From the NCBI RefSeq assembly GCF_900115095.1, contig NZ_FOVH01000003.1, forward strand, positions 310,001 through 374,000: 64,000 nucleotides of DNA. The letters are read 5' to 3'. Made by a program: the position numbers and the translations under genes. The notes beneath the pieces were generated by a model. It ran no database searches, was not told the origin of the DNA, and worked only from the letters and a program-made list of their open reading frames with translations. Source of the stretch: Actinomadura madurae (GTDB lineage: Bacteria > Actinomycetota > Actinomycetes > Streptosporangiales > Streptosporangiaceae). Positions 39,801-50,737 of the stretch are shown here, one piece after another. The stretch's first letter is position 1. Each line of letters starts with the position of its first letter.

Positions 39801-41728
39801 CGAGACCCGAGCGCCCCCGGAACGCCCCGCAACCACCCCCGCCCGCCCGCGACGTACCGGTGACGACGCAGCCAGGACGAGGCCCGGTCGCCCCCGAGCC
39901 GGGCACGCCCCCGCGCCCGCCAGAGCGTCCGGAGGTGCCGGTAGCAGGCCGAGGCACGGCCGAGCCCCCGCCCCAACGAAACGAACCCCGTGGCGCCCCG
40001 CATAAGGACGCGGGACCGCCCGCGCCTCGCCGGGTCAGGCCGCCCGGACCTGGTCAGGGCTACCCGCAGGAACGTCCTGCCGCGTCCGCGCCTGCTACGA
40101 GCCCACGGGATGCCGAGGGTGCGCCCACGCCCCGGCGGGGTGGACCACCTGGAGCTGGTGAGGACGCAGGGATGCCCGGTCCAGCCGCCCCACACGAGCG
40201 CCCTGCCGCGTCTAGGCCCGGCGTGGGTCCGCCGCCGGAACGTCCGCCCGCGTCTCGCCAGGGTCGGCCGCCAGGAACCAGCGACCCGCGTGAGGGCCCG
40301 TGGACGCCCGGTCAGGGCGTCCCGCAGGAGCGTCCTGCCCCCTCCGCGTCCGGCACAGGCCCGCAGACTGAACGTCCGCCGACACCCCAACGGGGCGGGC
40401 CACCTGGAGTTGGCGGCCCGCATGAGGGCGCGGAGGAGCCTGGCCCGGGCGCTTCGCGAGAACGTCCAGCCCCCTCTGCGTCTGGGGCGGCTTCGCCGCC
40501 GGAGCGTCCGCCTGTGTCTCGCGAGGGTGGGCCGCCTCCTGGTACGGGCCCGCGGGTTGTTGAGGGTGCGCCCACGCCCCGGCGAGGTGGGCCGCCTGGA
40601 ACTGGTGCCCCGCGTGAGGACGCAGAGACGTCCGGTCCAGGCCTGCCGGAGGAGCGCCCCGCGCCGTCCACGTCGGCCGCGGGTCCGCGAGCGGAACGTC
40701 CGCCCGGGTCTCGCCAGGGTCGGCCGCCAGGAACCAGCGACCCGCGCGAGGGCCCGTGGACGCCCGGTCAGGGCGTCCCGCAGGAGCGTCCTGCCCCCTC
40801 CGGGTCCGGCACAGGCCCGCAGACTGAACGTCCGCCGACACCCCAACGGGGTGGGCCATCTGGAGTTGGCGGCTCGCGTGAGGGGTCGGAGGAGCCTGGT
40901 CCTGGTGCTTCGCGGGAGCGTTCTGGCGCGTCCGGGGCGGGGCCGCGGGTAGAGCGTCCGCCTCTGGCTCGGCGGGGTGGGCCGCCGCCTGCCGGTGGCT
41001 CGCGTGAGGGGGCGGGGGCGCGGCCGCCGGAGCGCTCGGATGTGCCGGTGGCGGGGCCTGCGGCCGTGCCGGGTCGTAAGGCCCGGGGGCCGGGGCGGTC
41101 GGATGTGCCGGTGGCGGGGCGGCAGGCTGGTGCTCCGCCTGACGGGCAGCCGCCCTCGGGCGAGGAGTCGGGTGCGCCTGGGCGAGGTTCGCGTGCGCCG
41201 GGGCAGGCGTTGCCTCCTCGGCGGCTGGATGCGATGCGGCGGGAGTCGCGGGGGGCGGGGTCCCCTCGGTCCGGTGGGGGTTCGCTGCCGCCTCGGCGGC
41301 TGGACGCGGGGCGGCTGGAGCCGCGCGTGCCGGAGTCGGGTCCGCAAGGGGGCAAGGGGCCGGCCGTGCCCGAGGAGGAGGCCCGGCCGCCCGCATCGCG
41401 GCCGGAGATTCCCGCGCTCTGGGGCAGGCCGGGGCCGCGGCCGGAGCCGCCGGCGGCACCGCCGCCGCAGGCGCCGCCGCCGCAGCCCGAGGCGAGCGGG
41501 CCGTCCGTTGGGCACGCGATGATCCGGCGGGGGCAGTCGATCGCCGGGTACAAGCGCCCCGAGCTCGTCGAGATCGTCGGGCACATCGCCGAGCGCGAAC
41601 CGGAGCTCACCGACGAGCAGATCGTCGAGCTGGTCACCCGCCTCATGGCGTGCCCGGAGGACGAGGCGCTCCTCGTCGGCGCCCGGCTGCGGTACGCGGT
41701 GGAGGCCTACCGGGAGAGCGCCGGCTAG
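36854..41728 (+). CDS. Giant protein: degenerate helicase-like core, duplicated Pro-rich region, conserved C-tail
   Basis: A 1624-residue protein I cannot assign to a known function. Residues about 1-925 resemble the order of superfamily I helicase/AAA proteins. LLAGLLARGHRVLVATSGPT near 287-306 looks like the strand-helix after a P-loop, and FDVVIVDGEHEAGAEALHVL near 874 like a Walker B region, but no GKT/S P-loop precedes the first, and the DE pair of Walker B reads DGEH. ATPase activity is therefore doubtful. Long helices lie between. Residues about 930-1550 are a Pro/Gly/Arg/Ser-rich region with a 150-residue tandem duplication. The last 70 residues (RRGQSIAGYKRPELVEIVGH) form a compact helical tail. 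GTG 36854 has GGGAGGAG 5 bases upstream. Cytoplasmic; no helices for membrane insertion. Confidence 0.6.
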   Translation: MPDEAPGPGRPGRAVDEAGAREAEHAARLLGYLRDLARARRRPSRDLADHDHVHWLADLPGDVYVERDAGPGEVLFSVPVIPLTPPVVLDEFDGWLALRTWYRVLRDLAGEEVVLAAGLLSWRPAVHDHLLSTPVRIVLDERTERVDVVLDGRTALRDRELLSGHPGFRPAAWVAEAVQAGQGFGLNASTGDVLRKWCQVSLTTPADYREDWAPGTDTASPVPRLRLAPALVVRPPAREAVADHHARLLSLLPRGVPDGLARFVSPARKPQIMHVPERAPETVPDLLAGLLARGHRVLVATSGPTASADLRAALPPGLAALTATDPAMAARTAEAIRGRGASPDLALAAGREEAAARRVAEITERLRGGESDEPAPDPGDQDPELSWMPVRPDLPAAPPISRSEAADLVVLLAEETAARKARTTQRDVDPGALPSAAYVQTLVDAEVAAVERAERSKTDLSQRLRDSDRTFLARLDGDASVVAAAFRDLGLEGHPGGWNSADLAARAFGDALGDRRPLIWARVSEMTSRAQWAERALAELGGHTVELPEDADLRGLAASAQDLRTHLAGGGTLKRGPLRPAVQRQAEPLLTTVTVDGVAPTTSELLDLVHTDLMVRITCRELQYVWEAAGISFPADLPPAERVARFVRAHARLARVRDAMQAVDSTRHLLERSGFGIRLTHPVQWHEYASALRNALEGLGVSRAAADLEALRDSIGPLDDDDPPELRDALAAIDARDAAAYGRALGALAEARHERSRQIRCDELIARVRSVHPDLANLMIATDGDEVWHARTRRWDDAWAWARRRAAPAVPATDRLRAALASAEEELRTARADLTAARAWAAAAARAPSAPDAVPAWILPLWRVPDVLPPAPDAFDVVIVDGEHEAGAEALHVLWHAPRTILVGPPGPDLPPPEGPPPATRLPGHLHTAITPTTTLFTALTTPPAPEDAPRPDITRQDLRAQPPGLYDRPDITQRDLPITPPARPERPRNAPQPPPPARDVPVTTQPGRGPVAPEPGTPPRPPERPEVPVAGRGTAEPPPQRNEPRGAPHKDAGPPAPRRVRPPGPGQGYPQERPAASAPATSPRDAEGAPTPRRGGPPGAGEDAGMPGPAAPHERPAASRPGVGPPPERPPASRQGRPPGTSDPREGPWTPGQGVPQERPAPSASGTGPQTERPPTPQRGGPPGVGGPHEGAEEPGPGASRERPAPSASGAASPPERPPVSREGGPPPGTGPRVVEGAPTPRRGGPPGTGAPREDAETSGPGLPEERPAPSTSAAGPRAERPPGSRQGRPPGTSDPREGPWTPGQGVPQERPAPSGSGTGPQTERPPTPQRGGPSGVGGSREGSEEPGPGASRERSGASGAGPRVERPPLARRGGPPPAGGSREGAGARPPERSDVPVAGPAAVPGRKARGPGRSDVPVAGRQAGAPPDGQPPSGEESGAPGRGSRAPGQALPPRRLDAMRRESRGAGSPRSGGGSLPPRRLDAGRLEPRVPESGPQGGKGPAVPEEEARPPASRPEIPALWGRPGPRPEPPAAPPPQAPPPQPEASGPSVGHAMIRRGQSIAGYKRPELVEIVGHIAEREPELTDEQIVELVTRLMACPEDEALLVGARLRYAVEAYRESAG
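40115..41014 (+). repeat. About 450-bp in-frame tandem duplication
   Basis: Two units (about 40115-40561 and 40562-41014) encode about 150 residues each, built from 41-44-residue sub-repeats ending ERPPxxRxG plus one 20-residue sub-repeat. The best-conserved parts, 40236-40466 and 40692-40922, are nearly identical at a 456-bp offset, so the duplication is recent or homogenised. Confidence 0.85.
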
Positions 41729-41835
41729 CGAGTAGCGGTGGCGGCTGGGTTGATTCTGTGCGGGGAGGTTGTGGAATGGAGTGTTCCGTTCTGTTAGGGT
41801 GGGGGTGTTGGTTCGTTTCCTTTTGGGGTGGGGTC

Positions 41836-42927
41836 ATGACGCGGACGTTGGATCGCCGGACGCTTAACCGGGCGGCCCTGGAACGGCAGTTCCTCCTGAA
41901 GCGCTCCGGCGTCTCCGTTCTGGAGGCGGTCGAGCGGCTCGTCGCCATCCAGGCGCAGGAGAGGAACATGCCCTACTTCGGGCTCTGGACGCGCCTGGAC
42001 GGGTTCCGCCAGGACGATCTAACCGACCTCCTGCGCGACCGGTCCGTCGTGCGCAGTTCGATCATCCGAGGCACGCAGCACATGGCGTCGGCCGCCGACT
42101 ACCTGTGGCTGCGTCCCCTCGTCCAGGAGAGCCTCCTGCGCGGGCGGCAGGCCGCCTTCGGGGGCGCGACCCGCGGCTGGGACCTGGACGAGCTCGCCGC
42201 CGAGGCCCGCAGGCTTCTGGAGGGCCGGATCCTCACCCGGCCCGAACTCGCCCGCGCGCTCGCCGAGCGCTGGCCGGAAAGGGATCTGCAATCCCTCGGC
42301 TGGACGGCCCAGGCGCTGGTCCACGCCGTCCATCCACCGCCCAGCGGGACGTGGAACACCGGCGGCGCGACCCCGTTCGCCCTGGCGGAGGAGTGGATCG
42401 GCCGGCCGCTCGCCGAGGCGCGCCCGGCTCGGTTGATCAGGCGCTACCTGGCCGCGTTCGGCCCGGCTTCCGTGAAGGACTTCCAGATCTGGTCCGGCAT
42501 GCGCCGCATGGAGGAGGCCTTCGAGGAACTTCGGCCGTCCCTCCAGACTTACCGGGACGAGGCGGGCGTGGAGCTCTTCGATCTCCCCGACATGGCGCTT
42601 CCGGATGCTGGTCTGCCGGTCCCTGTCCGGTTCCTCCCGGCCTTCGACAACCTGATCCTCGCCTACGCCGACCGGACCCGGATGATGACGGACGAGCAGC
42701 GCAAGGCCGTGTGCGTGGGCTCGCAGACCCACGCCACCCTGCTGGTGGACGGGCGCGTCCACGGCATCTGGACGCTCAAGCACGACCGGAAGGCCGGATG
42801 CGCCGCGCTCGACATCCGGCTCTTCGCCCCTCTGCCGGACGAGGACCCGGTCCGCGAGGAGGCCGCCGAACTGCTGCGCTTCGCCGCGCCCGGCGACGAG
42901 CACGATCTCCGGATCGGGCTCAGCTGA
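41836..42927 (+). CDS. Winged-helix DNA-binding domain protein (HTH_42/AlkZ-like)
   Basis: A 363-residue protein of the winged helix DNA-binding family that includes AlkZ/YcaQ-type DNA glycosylases. It starts with LDRRTLNRAALERQFLLKR, then VLEAVERLVAIQAQERNMPYFGLWTRL near 30-55 and SSIIRGTQHMASAADYLWLRPL near 78. It ends with DGRVHGIWTLKHD and RKAGCAALDIRLFAPLP. The QAQ motif of active AlkZ/YcaQ glycosylases is present as IQAQ, so DNA glycosylase activity is possible. ATG 41836 follows GGGGTGGGG. Its stop overlaps the convergent membrane hydrolase gene by 8 bases. Not clearly linked to the neighbouring genes. Confidence 0.72.
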   Translation: MTRTLDRRTLNRAALERQFLLKRSGVSVLEAVERLVAIQAQERNMPYFGLWTRLDGFRQDDLTDLLRDRSVVRSSIIRGTQHMASAADYLWLRPLVQESLLRGRQAAFGGATRGWDLDELAAEARRLLEGRILTRPELARALAERWPERDLQSLGWTAQALVHAVHPPPSGTWNTGGATPFALAEEWIGRPLAEARPARLIRRYLAAFGPASVKDFQIWSGMRRMEEAFEELRPSLQTYRDEAGVELFDLPDMALPDAGLPVPVRFLPAFDNLILAYADRTRMMTDEQRKAVCVGSQTHATLLVDGRVHGIWTLKHDRKAGCAALDIRLFAPLPDEDPVREEAAELLRFAAPGDEHDLRIGLS

Positions 42928-44416
42928 TCGGCATGGTGATCGCGAGGGGCCAGGCGAGCAGCGGCCCGCCGGCCGCCGCGGCCATCCAGGCGGGTGCCGC
43001 GAGCCTGCGGAGCGCCGCCGCCTGGACGCCCTGCCAGGCGAGCAGGCCGGCGATCAGCGGCGCCAGCAGCAGCACGTAGGACGAGACCACGCCCACGGCC
43101 ACGGCGGCGCAGAGGCCCGTCAGGGCGCCCGCCCCCGTCCAGGCGTGGATCCCGATCGCGGTGCGCCCGTCCTGGCCGGTGCACAGGGCCTCGACGCCGA
43201 GGCAGTACAGCGCGACGCACACGGTGACCAGGACGAGCACCCATGCGCGCGGGCCGACCGGTATCGCGTGCGCCCAGCCGAGGTGAGCCGGCACGGCGAC
43301 CGACACCGCGGTCAGCGCGCTGAGGGCGGCGGCCGCCGCGACCGTCCGGGGCGCGGGTCGTCCGGCCGGGATCCCTCGCGCGGACGCCAGGGTGACCAGG
43401 CCGATCGCGCCGAAGAACGCGGCGAGCGGGCCGGTCACCGCCACCGGCAGCGTGAGCAGCGACATCGCCGGCACCGCCGCGATGACCGCCACGGCGGAGC
43501 CCACCAGGGCGCGGGTCAGGGAGACGCGGCGGGCGGCGCGGTCGCCCGTTCCGAGAAGCGCCGACGCGATCGCGCCGAAGCTCAGTACGGCCGCGACGTA
43601 GAGCAGCATCGCCGACCCGGCTCGCTGGACGGCGCGGGTCTCCGTGCCCGGAACCGGGCGGCGGGCGAAGGCCGCGTCGAACCAGGCGGCCGTCTCCCGG
43701 TGGGTCCGCGGGCTGAACAGCACACCGGCGTGCTCGACGCCGCCGGCGATGACGGCCCGGCGCGCGGTCCCGGACCGGGGGTCGCCGTAGGTGACTCCGG
43801 CGCGTCCGCGCGGGTAGGCGGCCCGCAGCGCGCTGACGGCGCCCTCCCGGTAGGCGGCGAACTCCAGGCCGCCGGCGATCAGCAGGAGGTTCCGGGGAGC
43901 GGACGCGGACACGTCCATCTGTCCCTGCGAGATCGCGACCGTCGCTCCGACGGACGGGCGCGCGGTGGCGTACCGGATGACCGCGGCGGCCCCCATCGAG
44001 TGCCCGACGAGACCGAGGCGCGCGGTGTCGACCCACGGCATCGACCGCAGCCGCCGGACGGCGATGTCCAGGTCGCGGTCGAGCCGCGCGTTGGCGGCCG
44101 GTCCCTCCCCGCCCCCGGGCAGCGGCCGTGTGGCGGCTCCGTGACCGGCGAGGTCGACCAGCGCGACCGCATATCCGCGCCGTGCCAGCGTGTCGGCGAA
44201 TCCTCGCATCAGCCGGCGGCCGGCGCCCATACCGTGGGCGACGACCACCCCGGGCAGCCGTCCCTCGGGATGGGCGGGACGGACCGCCTCCACCGGCACG
44301 CCGTCGATCACGGCGGTGCGCCGCTCGATGCCCCTGTCCGCCGTCGCGAGTCCCAGAATCCCGGCGACCGCGCACACCACCGCCACCGTGACCGCCTGTA
44401 TCCGCCGTTTTCGCAC
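42920..44416 (-). CDS. Alpha/beta hydrolase fused to a multi-helix membrane domain
   Basis: A 498-residue protein. After an N-terminal signal-anchor (VTVAVVCAVAGILGLATA, about 8-25) an extracytoplasmic alpha/beta hydrolase domain (about 30-250) shows GVVVAHGMGAGRRLMRGFADTL near 57 and the nucleophile elbow LGLVGHSMGAAAVIRYA near 134 (Ser of GHSMG). The His is probably in AGGVEHAGVLFSP near 223. The C-terminal half has about eight hydrophobic segments, from MLLYVAAVLSFGAIASAL to LLAPLIAGLLAWQG. Secreted-face lipase or esterase attached to the membrane is the likely layout; substrate unknown. GTG 44416 has AGGGTGAG upstream. It diverges from the two unknown genes at 44494. Confidence 0.78.
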   Translation of the reverse strand: MRKRRIQAVTVAVVCAVAGILGLATADRGIERRTAVIDGVPVEAVRPAHPEGRLPGVVVAHGMGAGRRLMRGFADTLARRGYAVALVDLAGHGAATRPLPGGGEGPAANARLDRDLDIAVRRLRSMPWVDTARLGLVGHSMGAAAVIRYATARPSVGATVAISQGQMDVSASAPRNLLLIAGGLEFAAYREGAVSALRAAYPRGRAGVTYGDPRSGTARRAVIAGGVEHAGVLFSPRTHRETAAWFDAAFARRPVPGTETRAVQRAGSAMLLYVAAVLSFGAIASALLGTGDRAARRVSLTRALVGSAVAVIAAVPAMSLLTLPVAVTGPLAAFFGAIGLVTLASARGIPAGRPAPRTVAAAAALSALTAVSVAVPAHLGWAHAIPVGPRAWVLVLVTVCVALYCLGVEALCTGQDGRTAIGIHAWTGAGALTGLCAAVAVGVVSSYVLLLAPLIAGLLAWQGVQAAALRRLAAPAWMAAAAGGPLLAWPLAITMPIS

Positions 44417-44493
44417 CGGCTCACCCTGCCAGGAATGAGAAGGCCGCGAAATCCGGATGCGTTTCGTCGGTGGTCACCGGCAGAATCCCGCGC

Positions 44494-44874
44494 ATGGTGA
44501 CCGAGGAGCTGGTTCAGGTTTGGCGGGACGTCATTCAAGGCGACGAGAAGTCGTGGGTGCTGTTCGAGAACGGCACCTGCGTCATTTTGATGGAGCCCGA
44601 GGACGACCTGGCCGCGCAGGCCGTGGAACTGCTGCGCGAGTACGGGCCCGTGGCGGCGGGTTCATCCGCCGGCGACTTCGGGACGATCGACCTCGACGCG
44701 GCGCCCGGATGGGCCGTCTACGGGCACCACAACGACATCCTCACCTATGTCGCTCCGGAAGAGACCGCCGACGGCGCGAATGATCTGGCCGTGGGCCTTC
44801 TCGGCCGGTCCAAGCGCGATCAGGACGGGCGCGAGCTCGCCGTCGTCCATGTGGAGGACAAGCGGCCTCGATGA
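44494..44874 (+). CDS. Unknown acidic protein, first of coupled pair
   Basis: A 126-residue acidic protein, unrecognised. It has a helix-strand start (TEELVQVWRDVIQGDEKSW), then VLFENGTCVILMEPEDDLAAQAVELLRE, and a Gly/Asp-rich middle ending in WAVYGHHNDILTYV. The size, acidity and mixed alpha/beta look resemble small immunity- or partner-type proteins, but nothing specific supports that. ATG 44494 is chosen over GTG 44470. Its stop overlaps the start of the next gene (ATGA), so the two products are made together, as partners often are. Confidence 0.55.
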   Translation: MVTEELVQVWRDVIQGDEKSWVLFENGTCVILMEPEDDLAAQAVELLREYGPVAAGSSAGDFGTIDLDAAPGWAVYGHHNDILTYVAPEETADGANDLAVGLLGRSKRDQDGRELAVVHVEDKRPR

Positions 44875-45401
44875 AACCGCGGCTTTTGGCGGTGGATGTC
44901 GGTACAAATGTCTCCGTGGCGGAATGGGACGAGGACGCGCTGGCGCGGTTGCGGGGGGCCGCCCACCAGGGGCTCGGGGACGCCGGGGTACTTCGGGGGC
45001 GTCCGCTGACCCCGGTTCTCCAGTACGCGGGGGACGTCCTCGTGGCCGCACTGGCCCAGGGCCGGGAGGTCCAGGATCTCGCCGGGAAATGCCTGGAGGA
45101 ACTGGGCGGGCGCGGCCTGCCGGGCGACGCCGAACTGGCCGCCGAGCTCGGTGCCGCGTTGGGGACGCGCCCGCCGACCGGTCTCGCTTCCCTGCCGGTC
45201 GATCTGGGGGCGGTGGCGGCGGCGATGGACGACGGATTCCAGGTGCTCGATCCCGAGCGGGGCGACGTCCTCCCCGCGGACGAGGGAGACGGCCTGCCGA
45301 TCCCGCCGGGCGTCCTTCCGGAAGGTGAGGACGCCCGGCGCGGTTCGGCGCGCGAATGGCTCGCCGGGCAGGGGTACCGGCCCGCGCCGCGTGCCCTGTA
45401 G
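44871..45401 (+). CDS. Unknown protein, second of coupled pair
   Basis: A 176-residue protein, unrecognised. It starts MKPRLLAVDVGTNVSVAEWDEDAL; the AVDVGTN segment recalls the phosphate-1 loop of actin/ASKHA folds, but the rest lacks the other ASKHA motifs. Most of the remainder is helical and Leu/Gly/Ala-rich (GDVLVAALAQGREVQDLAGKC, then ELAAELGAALGTRPPTGLAS). The C-terminus is acidic, then loops. It overlaps the preceding gene by 4 bases, and is convergent with lysX 15 bases away. No function assigned. Confidence 0.55.
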   Translation: MKPRLLAVDVGTNVSVAEWDEDALARLRGAAHQGLGDAGVLRGRPLTPVLQYAGDVLVAALAQGREVQDLAGKCLEELGGRGLPGDAELAAELGAALGTRPPTGLASLPVDLGAVAAAMDDGFQVLDPERGDVLPADEGDGLPIPPGVLPEGEDARRGSAREWLAGQGYRPAPRAL

Positions 45402-45416
45402 GTGCCGGGGCGGCCT

Positions 45417-48716
<3,300 letters not shown>

Positions 48717-48889
48717 GGTCCCCTTTCTACCGGGTGTCCTGCTATCGGGTGGCACGTCGGCCGGGCCTCCGTCCGGGCGCGCCGGTCCGGCGGCGAACCT
48801 CGGTGGGGTGCCGGACGTCGTACGGGTGGGGGGATGTGGCTTGCAAGCTCGGTCCAAGATTGTCAGCAAAAGTCGATATGGTCGCGGAT

Positions 48890-50737
48890 ATGCCAAATGA
48901 ACCCGCCGGTGAGCGGTTGCTCGCCCGCCGCTACCGCCTGGTGACCCAGGTCGGCCGAGGCGGCATGGGGACGGTCTGGCAGGCGCACGATGAGGTCCTC
49001 GGTCGTGACGTGGCGGTGAAGGAGGTCATCCTCCCGCATGGTCTCACCGATGAGGAACGCGCCGTGCACCACAAGCGCACGTTCCGTGAGGCCCGCACCG
49101 CGGCCCGGCTCGGCCACCCCGGCGTCGTCACCGTCTACGACGTCGTCGAGGAGGACGACCGGCCCTGGATCATCATGGAGCTGATCAAGGCCCGCTCCCT
49201 GGACCAGGTGATCAAGCAGGACGGGCCGCTGGAGCCGCGCCGCGCCGCGGAGATCGGCCGGCAGATGCTCGCCGCGCTGCACGCCGCGCACGATGCCGGG
49301 GTGCTGCACCGCGACGTCAAGCCCAGCAACGTGCTCATCACCGGAACCGGGCGGATGGGCGAGCGCGCCGTGCTCACCGACTTCGGCATCGCCACCGCGT
49401 CCGGCGACGCCACCCTCACCCAGACGGGCCTGGTCATGGGCTCGCCCGCCTACATCGCGCCGGAGCGGGCCCGCGGCCGCGTCGCCGGCCCCGCGTCCGA
49501 CCTGTGGTCGCTCGGCGTCACGCTGTACGCGATGCTGCACGGCAAGTCGCCGTTCGAGCGGCCCGAGCCGATGGCGGCGCTGGTCGCGGTGATCTCCGAC
49601 GAGCCCGACCCGCCGGAGAAGGGCGGCCGGCTCGTCCCGGTCATCGAGGGGCTGCTGCGCAAGAACCCCGACCAGCGGATGGACGCGATCGAGGCCGGCG
49701 CCCTGCTGGACGACATCGTCCGGCAGGAGAGCATCGACACCCAGCGCACGATGGCGGTCGAGTTCCCCGCCGAGGAGCTCGCGGACCCCCGCACGACGCC
49801 GCCCGAGCCGTCCGGCGACGCGCCGCGCCCGGCGGACGAGGGCGCGCGGCCGGACCAGCTGACCAGCTTCGACCTCCCGCCCGCCCCGCCGCCGTCCCGG
49901 CCGCGGACCGCGAGCCCGGGGGAGACCGCACCCGACCCCGACCGCGTCAGGTCGTGGCGGTCCGGCCAGCCCACCGAGCCCGCCGACCGGGTCACGGCGG
50001 CGTCGAGCCGGGCGCCGTCCGAACCCGGGCCCGCCACGCACTTCCCGCCGACGACCCACCACCCGTCCACCGGGCGTCCCGCGCTCGCGTCCAACCGCAA
50101 CGTGCTGATCGTCGCCGCGGTCGTGCTCGTCGTCATCCTGATCATCGCGGGGATCGCGCTCGCCAACGGCGGTGACGACGGCCGCGACGCCCGCAAGGAG
50201 GGCGCGACGACCCCGACGAACGCGGGGAAGGGATCGTCGTCCGCCTCCACCCCTTCCAAGAAGCCGGAGAGCGGCCCGCCCGCCGGGTTCAGGAAGCACG
50301 CGGACCGCACCGGCTACACCGTGTACGTCCCGGAGGGCTGGAGCGGGCCCGAGCGCAAGACCGGCGGCGACTTCTTCTACGCGCCGGGCCGCAAGACCTA
50401 CCTCCAGATCGGCCAGACCGGCGACCCGGGCGACAGCGCGATCGACGACTGGCGGCAGCAGGAGCGCGGCGGCTCCGGCTGGCCCGGGTACAAGCGCATC
50501 GAGATCGCGCCCACCGGCGACGAGCCGCCCGTGCCCGACAGCAAGGACGGTGACAAGTCCGCCGACTGGGAGTTCACCTACGACGGCGACGGCGGCCGCA
50601 AGCACATCCTCAACCGGGGATTCGTGACCAACGGGCACGGCTACGCGATCCTGCTCTGTGCCCCCGACGACGACTGGGACAAGGTGTTCTCCGACCTCCA
50701 GCCGGTATACCGGACCTTCAAGCCCGCGGACGACTGA
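48890..50737 (+). CDS. Transmembrane Ser/Thr protein kinase 1 of 3
   Basis: A 615-residue PknB-type kinase. Catalytic domain about 10-280: VGRGGMGTVWQAHDE near 21, catalytic Lys in VAVKEVILP, LHRDVKPSNVLITG near 140, DFGIATASGDATLTQTGLVM near 163, SPAYIAPE. A Pro-rich juxtamembrane stretch of about 120 residues follows. One helix (about 403-427, VLIVAAVVLVVILIIAGIAL) leads to an extracytoplasmic domain of about 190 residues (about 428-615), beginning with a Ser/Pro linker, then FRKHADRTGYTVYVPEGW. No PASTA. It overlaps the next kinase ATG by one base (TGATG), so they are translated together. Start ATG 48890 or 48878; neither has a strong ribosome site. Confidence 0.88.
   Translation: MPNEPAGERLLARRYRLVTQVGRGGMGTVWQAHDEVLGRDVAVKEVILPHGLTDEERAVHHKRTFREARTAARLGHPGVVTVYDVVEEDDRPWIIMELIKARSLDQVIKQDGPLEPRRAAEIGRQMLAALHAAHDAGVLHRDVKPSNVLITGTGRMGERAVLTDFGIATASGDATLTQTGLVMGSPAYIAPERARGRVAGPASDLWSLGVTLYAMLHGKSPFERPEPMAALVAVISDEPDPPEKGGRLVPVIEGLLRKNPDQRMDAIEAGALLDDIVRQESIDTQRTMAVEFPAEELADPRTTPPEPSGDAPRPADEGARPDQLTSFDLPPAPPPSRPRTASPGETAPDPDRVRSWRSGQPTEPADRVTAASSRAPSEPGPATHFPPTTHHPSTGRPALASNRNVLIVAAVVLVVILIIAGIALANGGDDGRDARKEGATTPTNAGKGSSSASTPSKKPESGPPAGFRKHADRTGYTVYVPEGWSGPERKTGGDFFYAPGRKTYLQIGQTGDPGDSAIDDWRQQERGGSGWPGYKRIEIAPTGDEPPVPDSKDGDKSADWEFTYDGDGGRKHILNRGFVTNGHGYAILLCAPDDDWDKVFSDLQPVYRTFKPADD

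Noticed and set aside
39700..41500. Repeated DNA considered as a CRISPR array or transposon remnant
   Set aside because: Repeats are in frame, 120-450 bp, adjacent and coding for Pro-rich protein; no unique spacers, no cas genes, no terminal inverted repeats.
37646..41584. A 1312-codon open frame on the minus strand opposite the giant protein
   Set aside because: Mirrors the GC-rich third-position pattern of the real gene; composition is extreme (Arg/Gly/Pro), with no start signal or domain. The repeat region makes long antisense frames likely.
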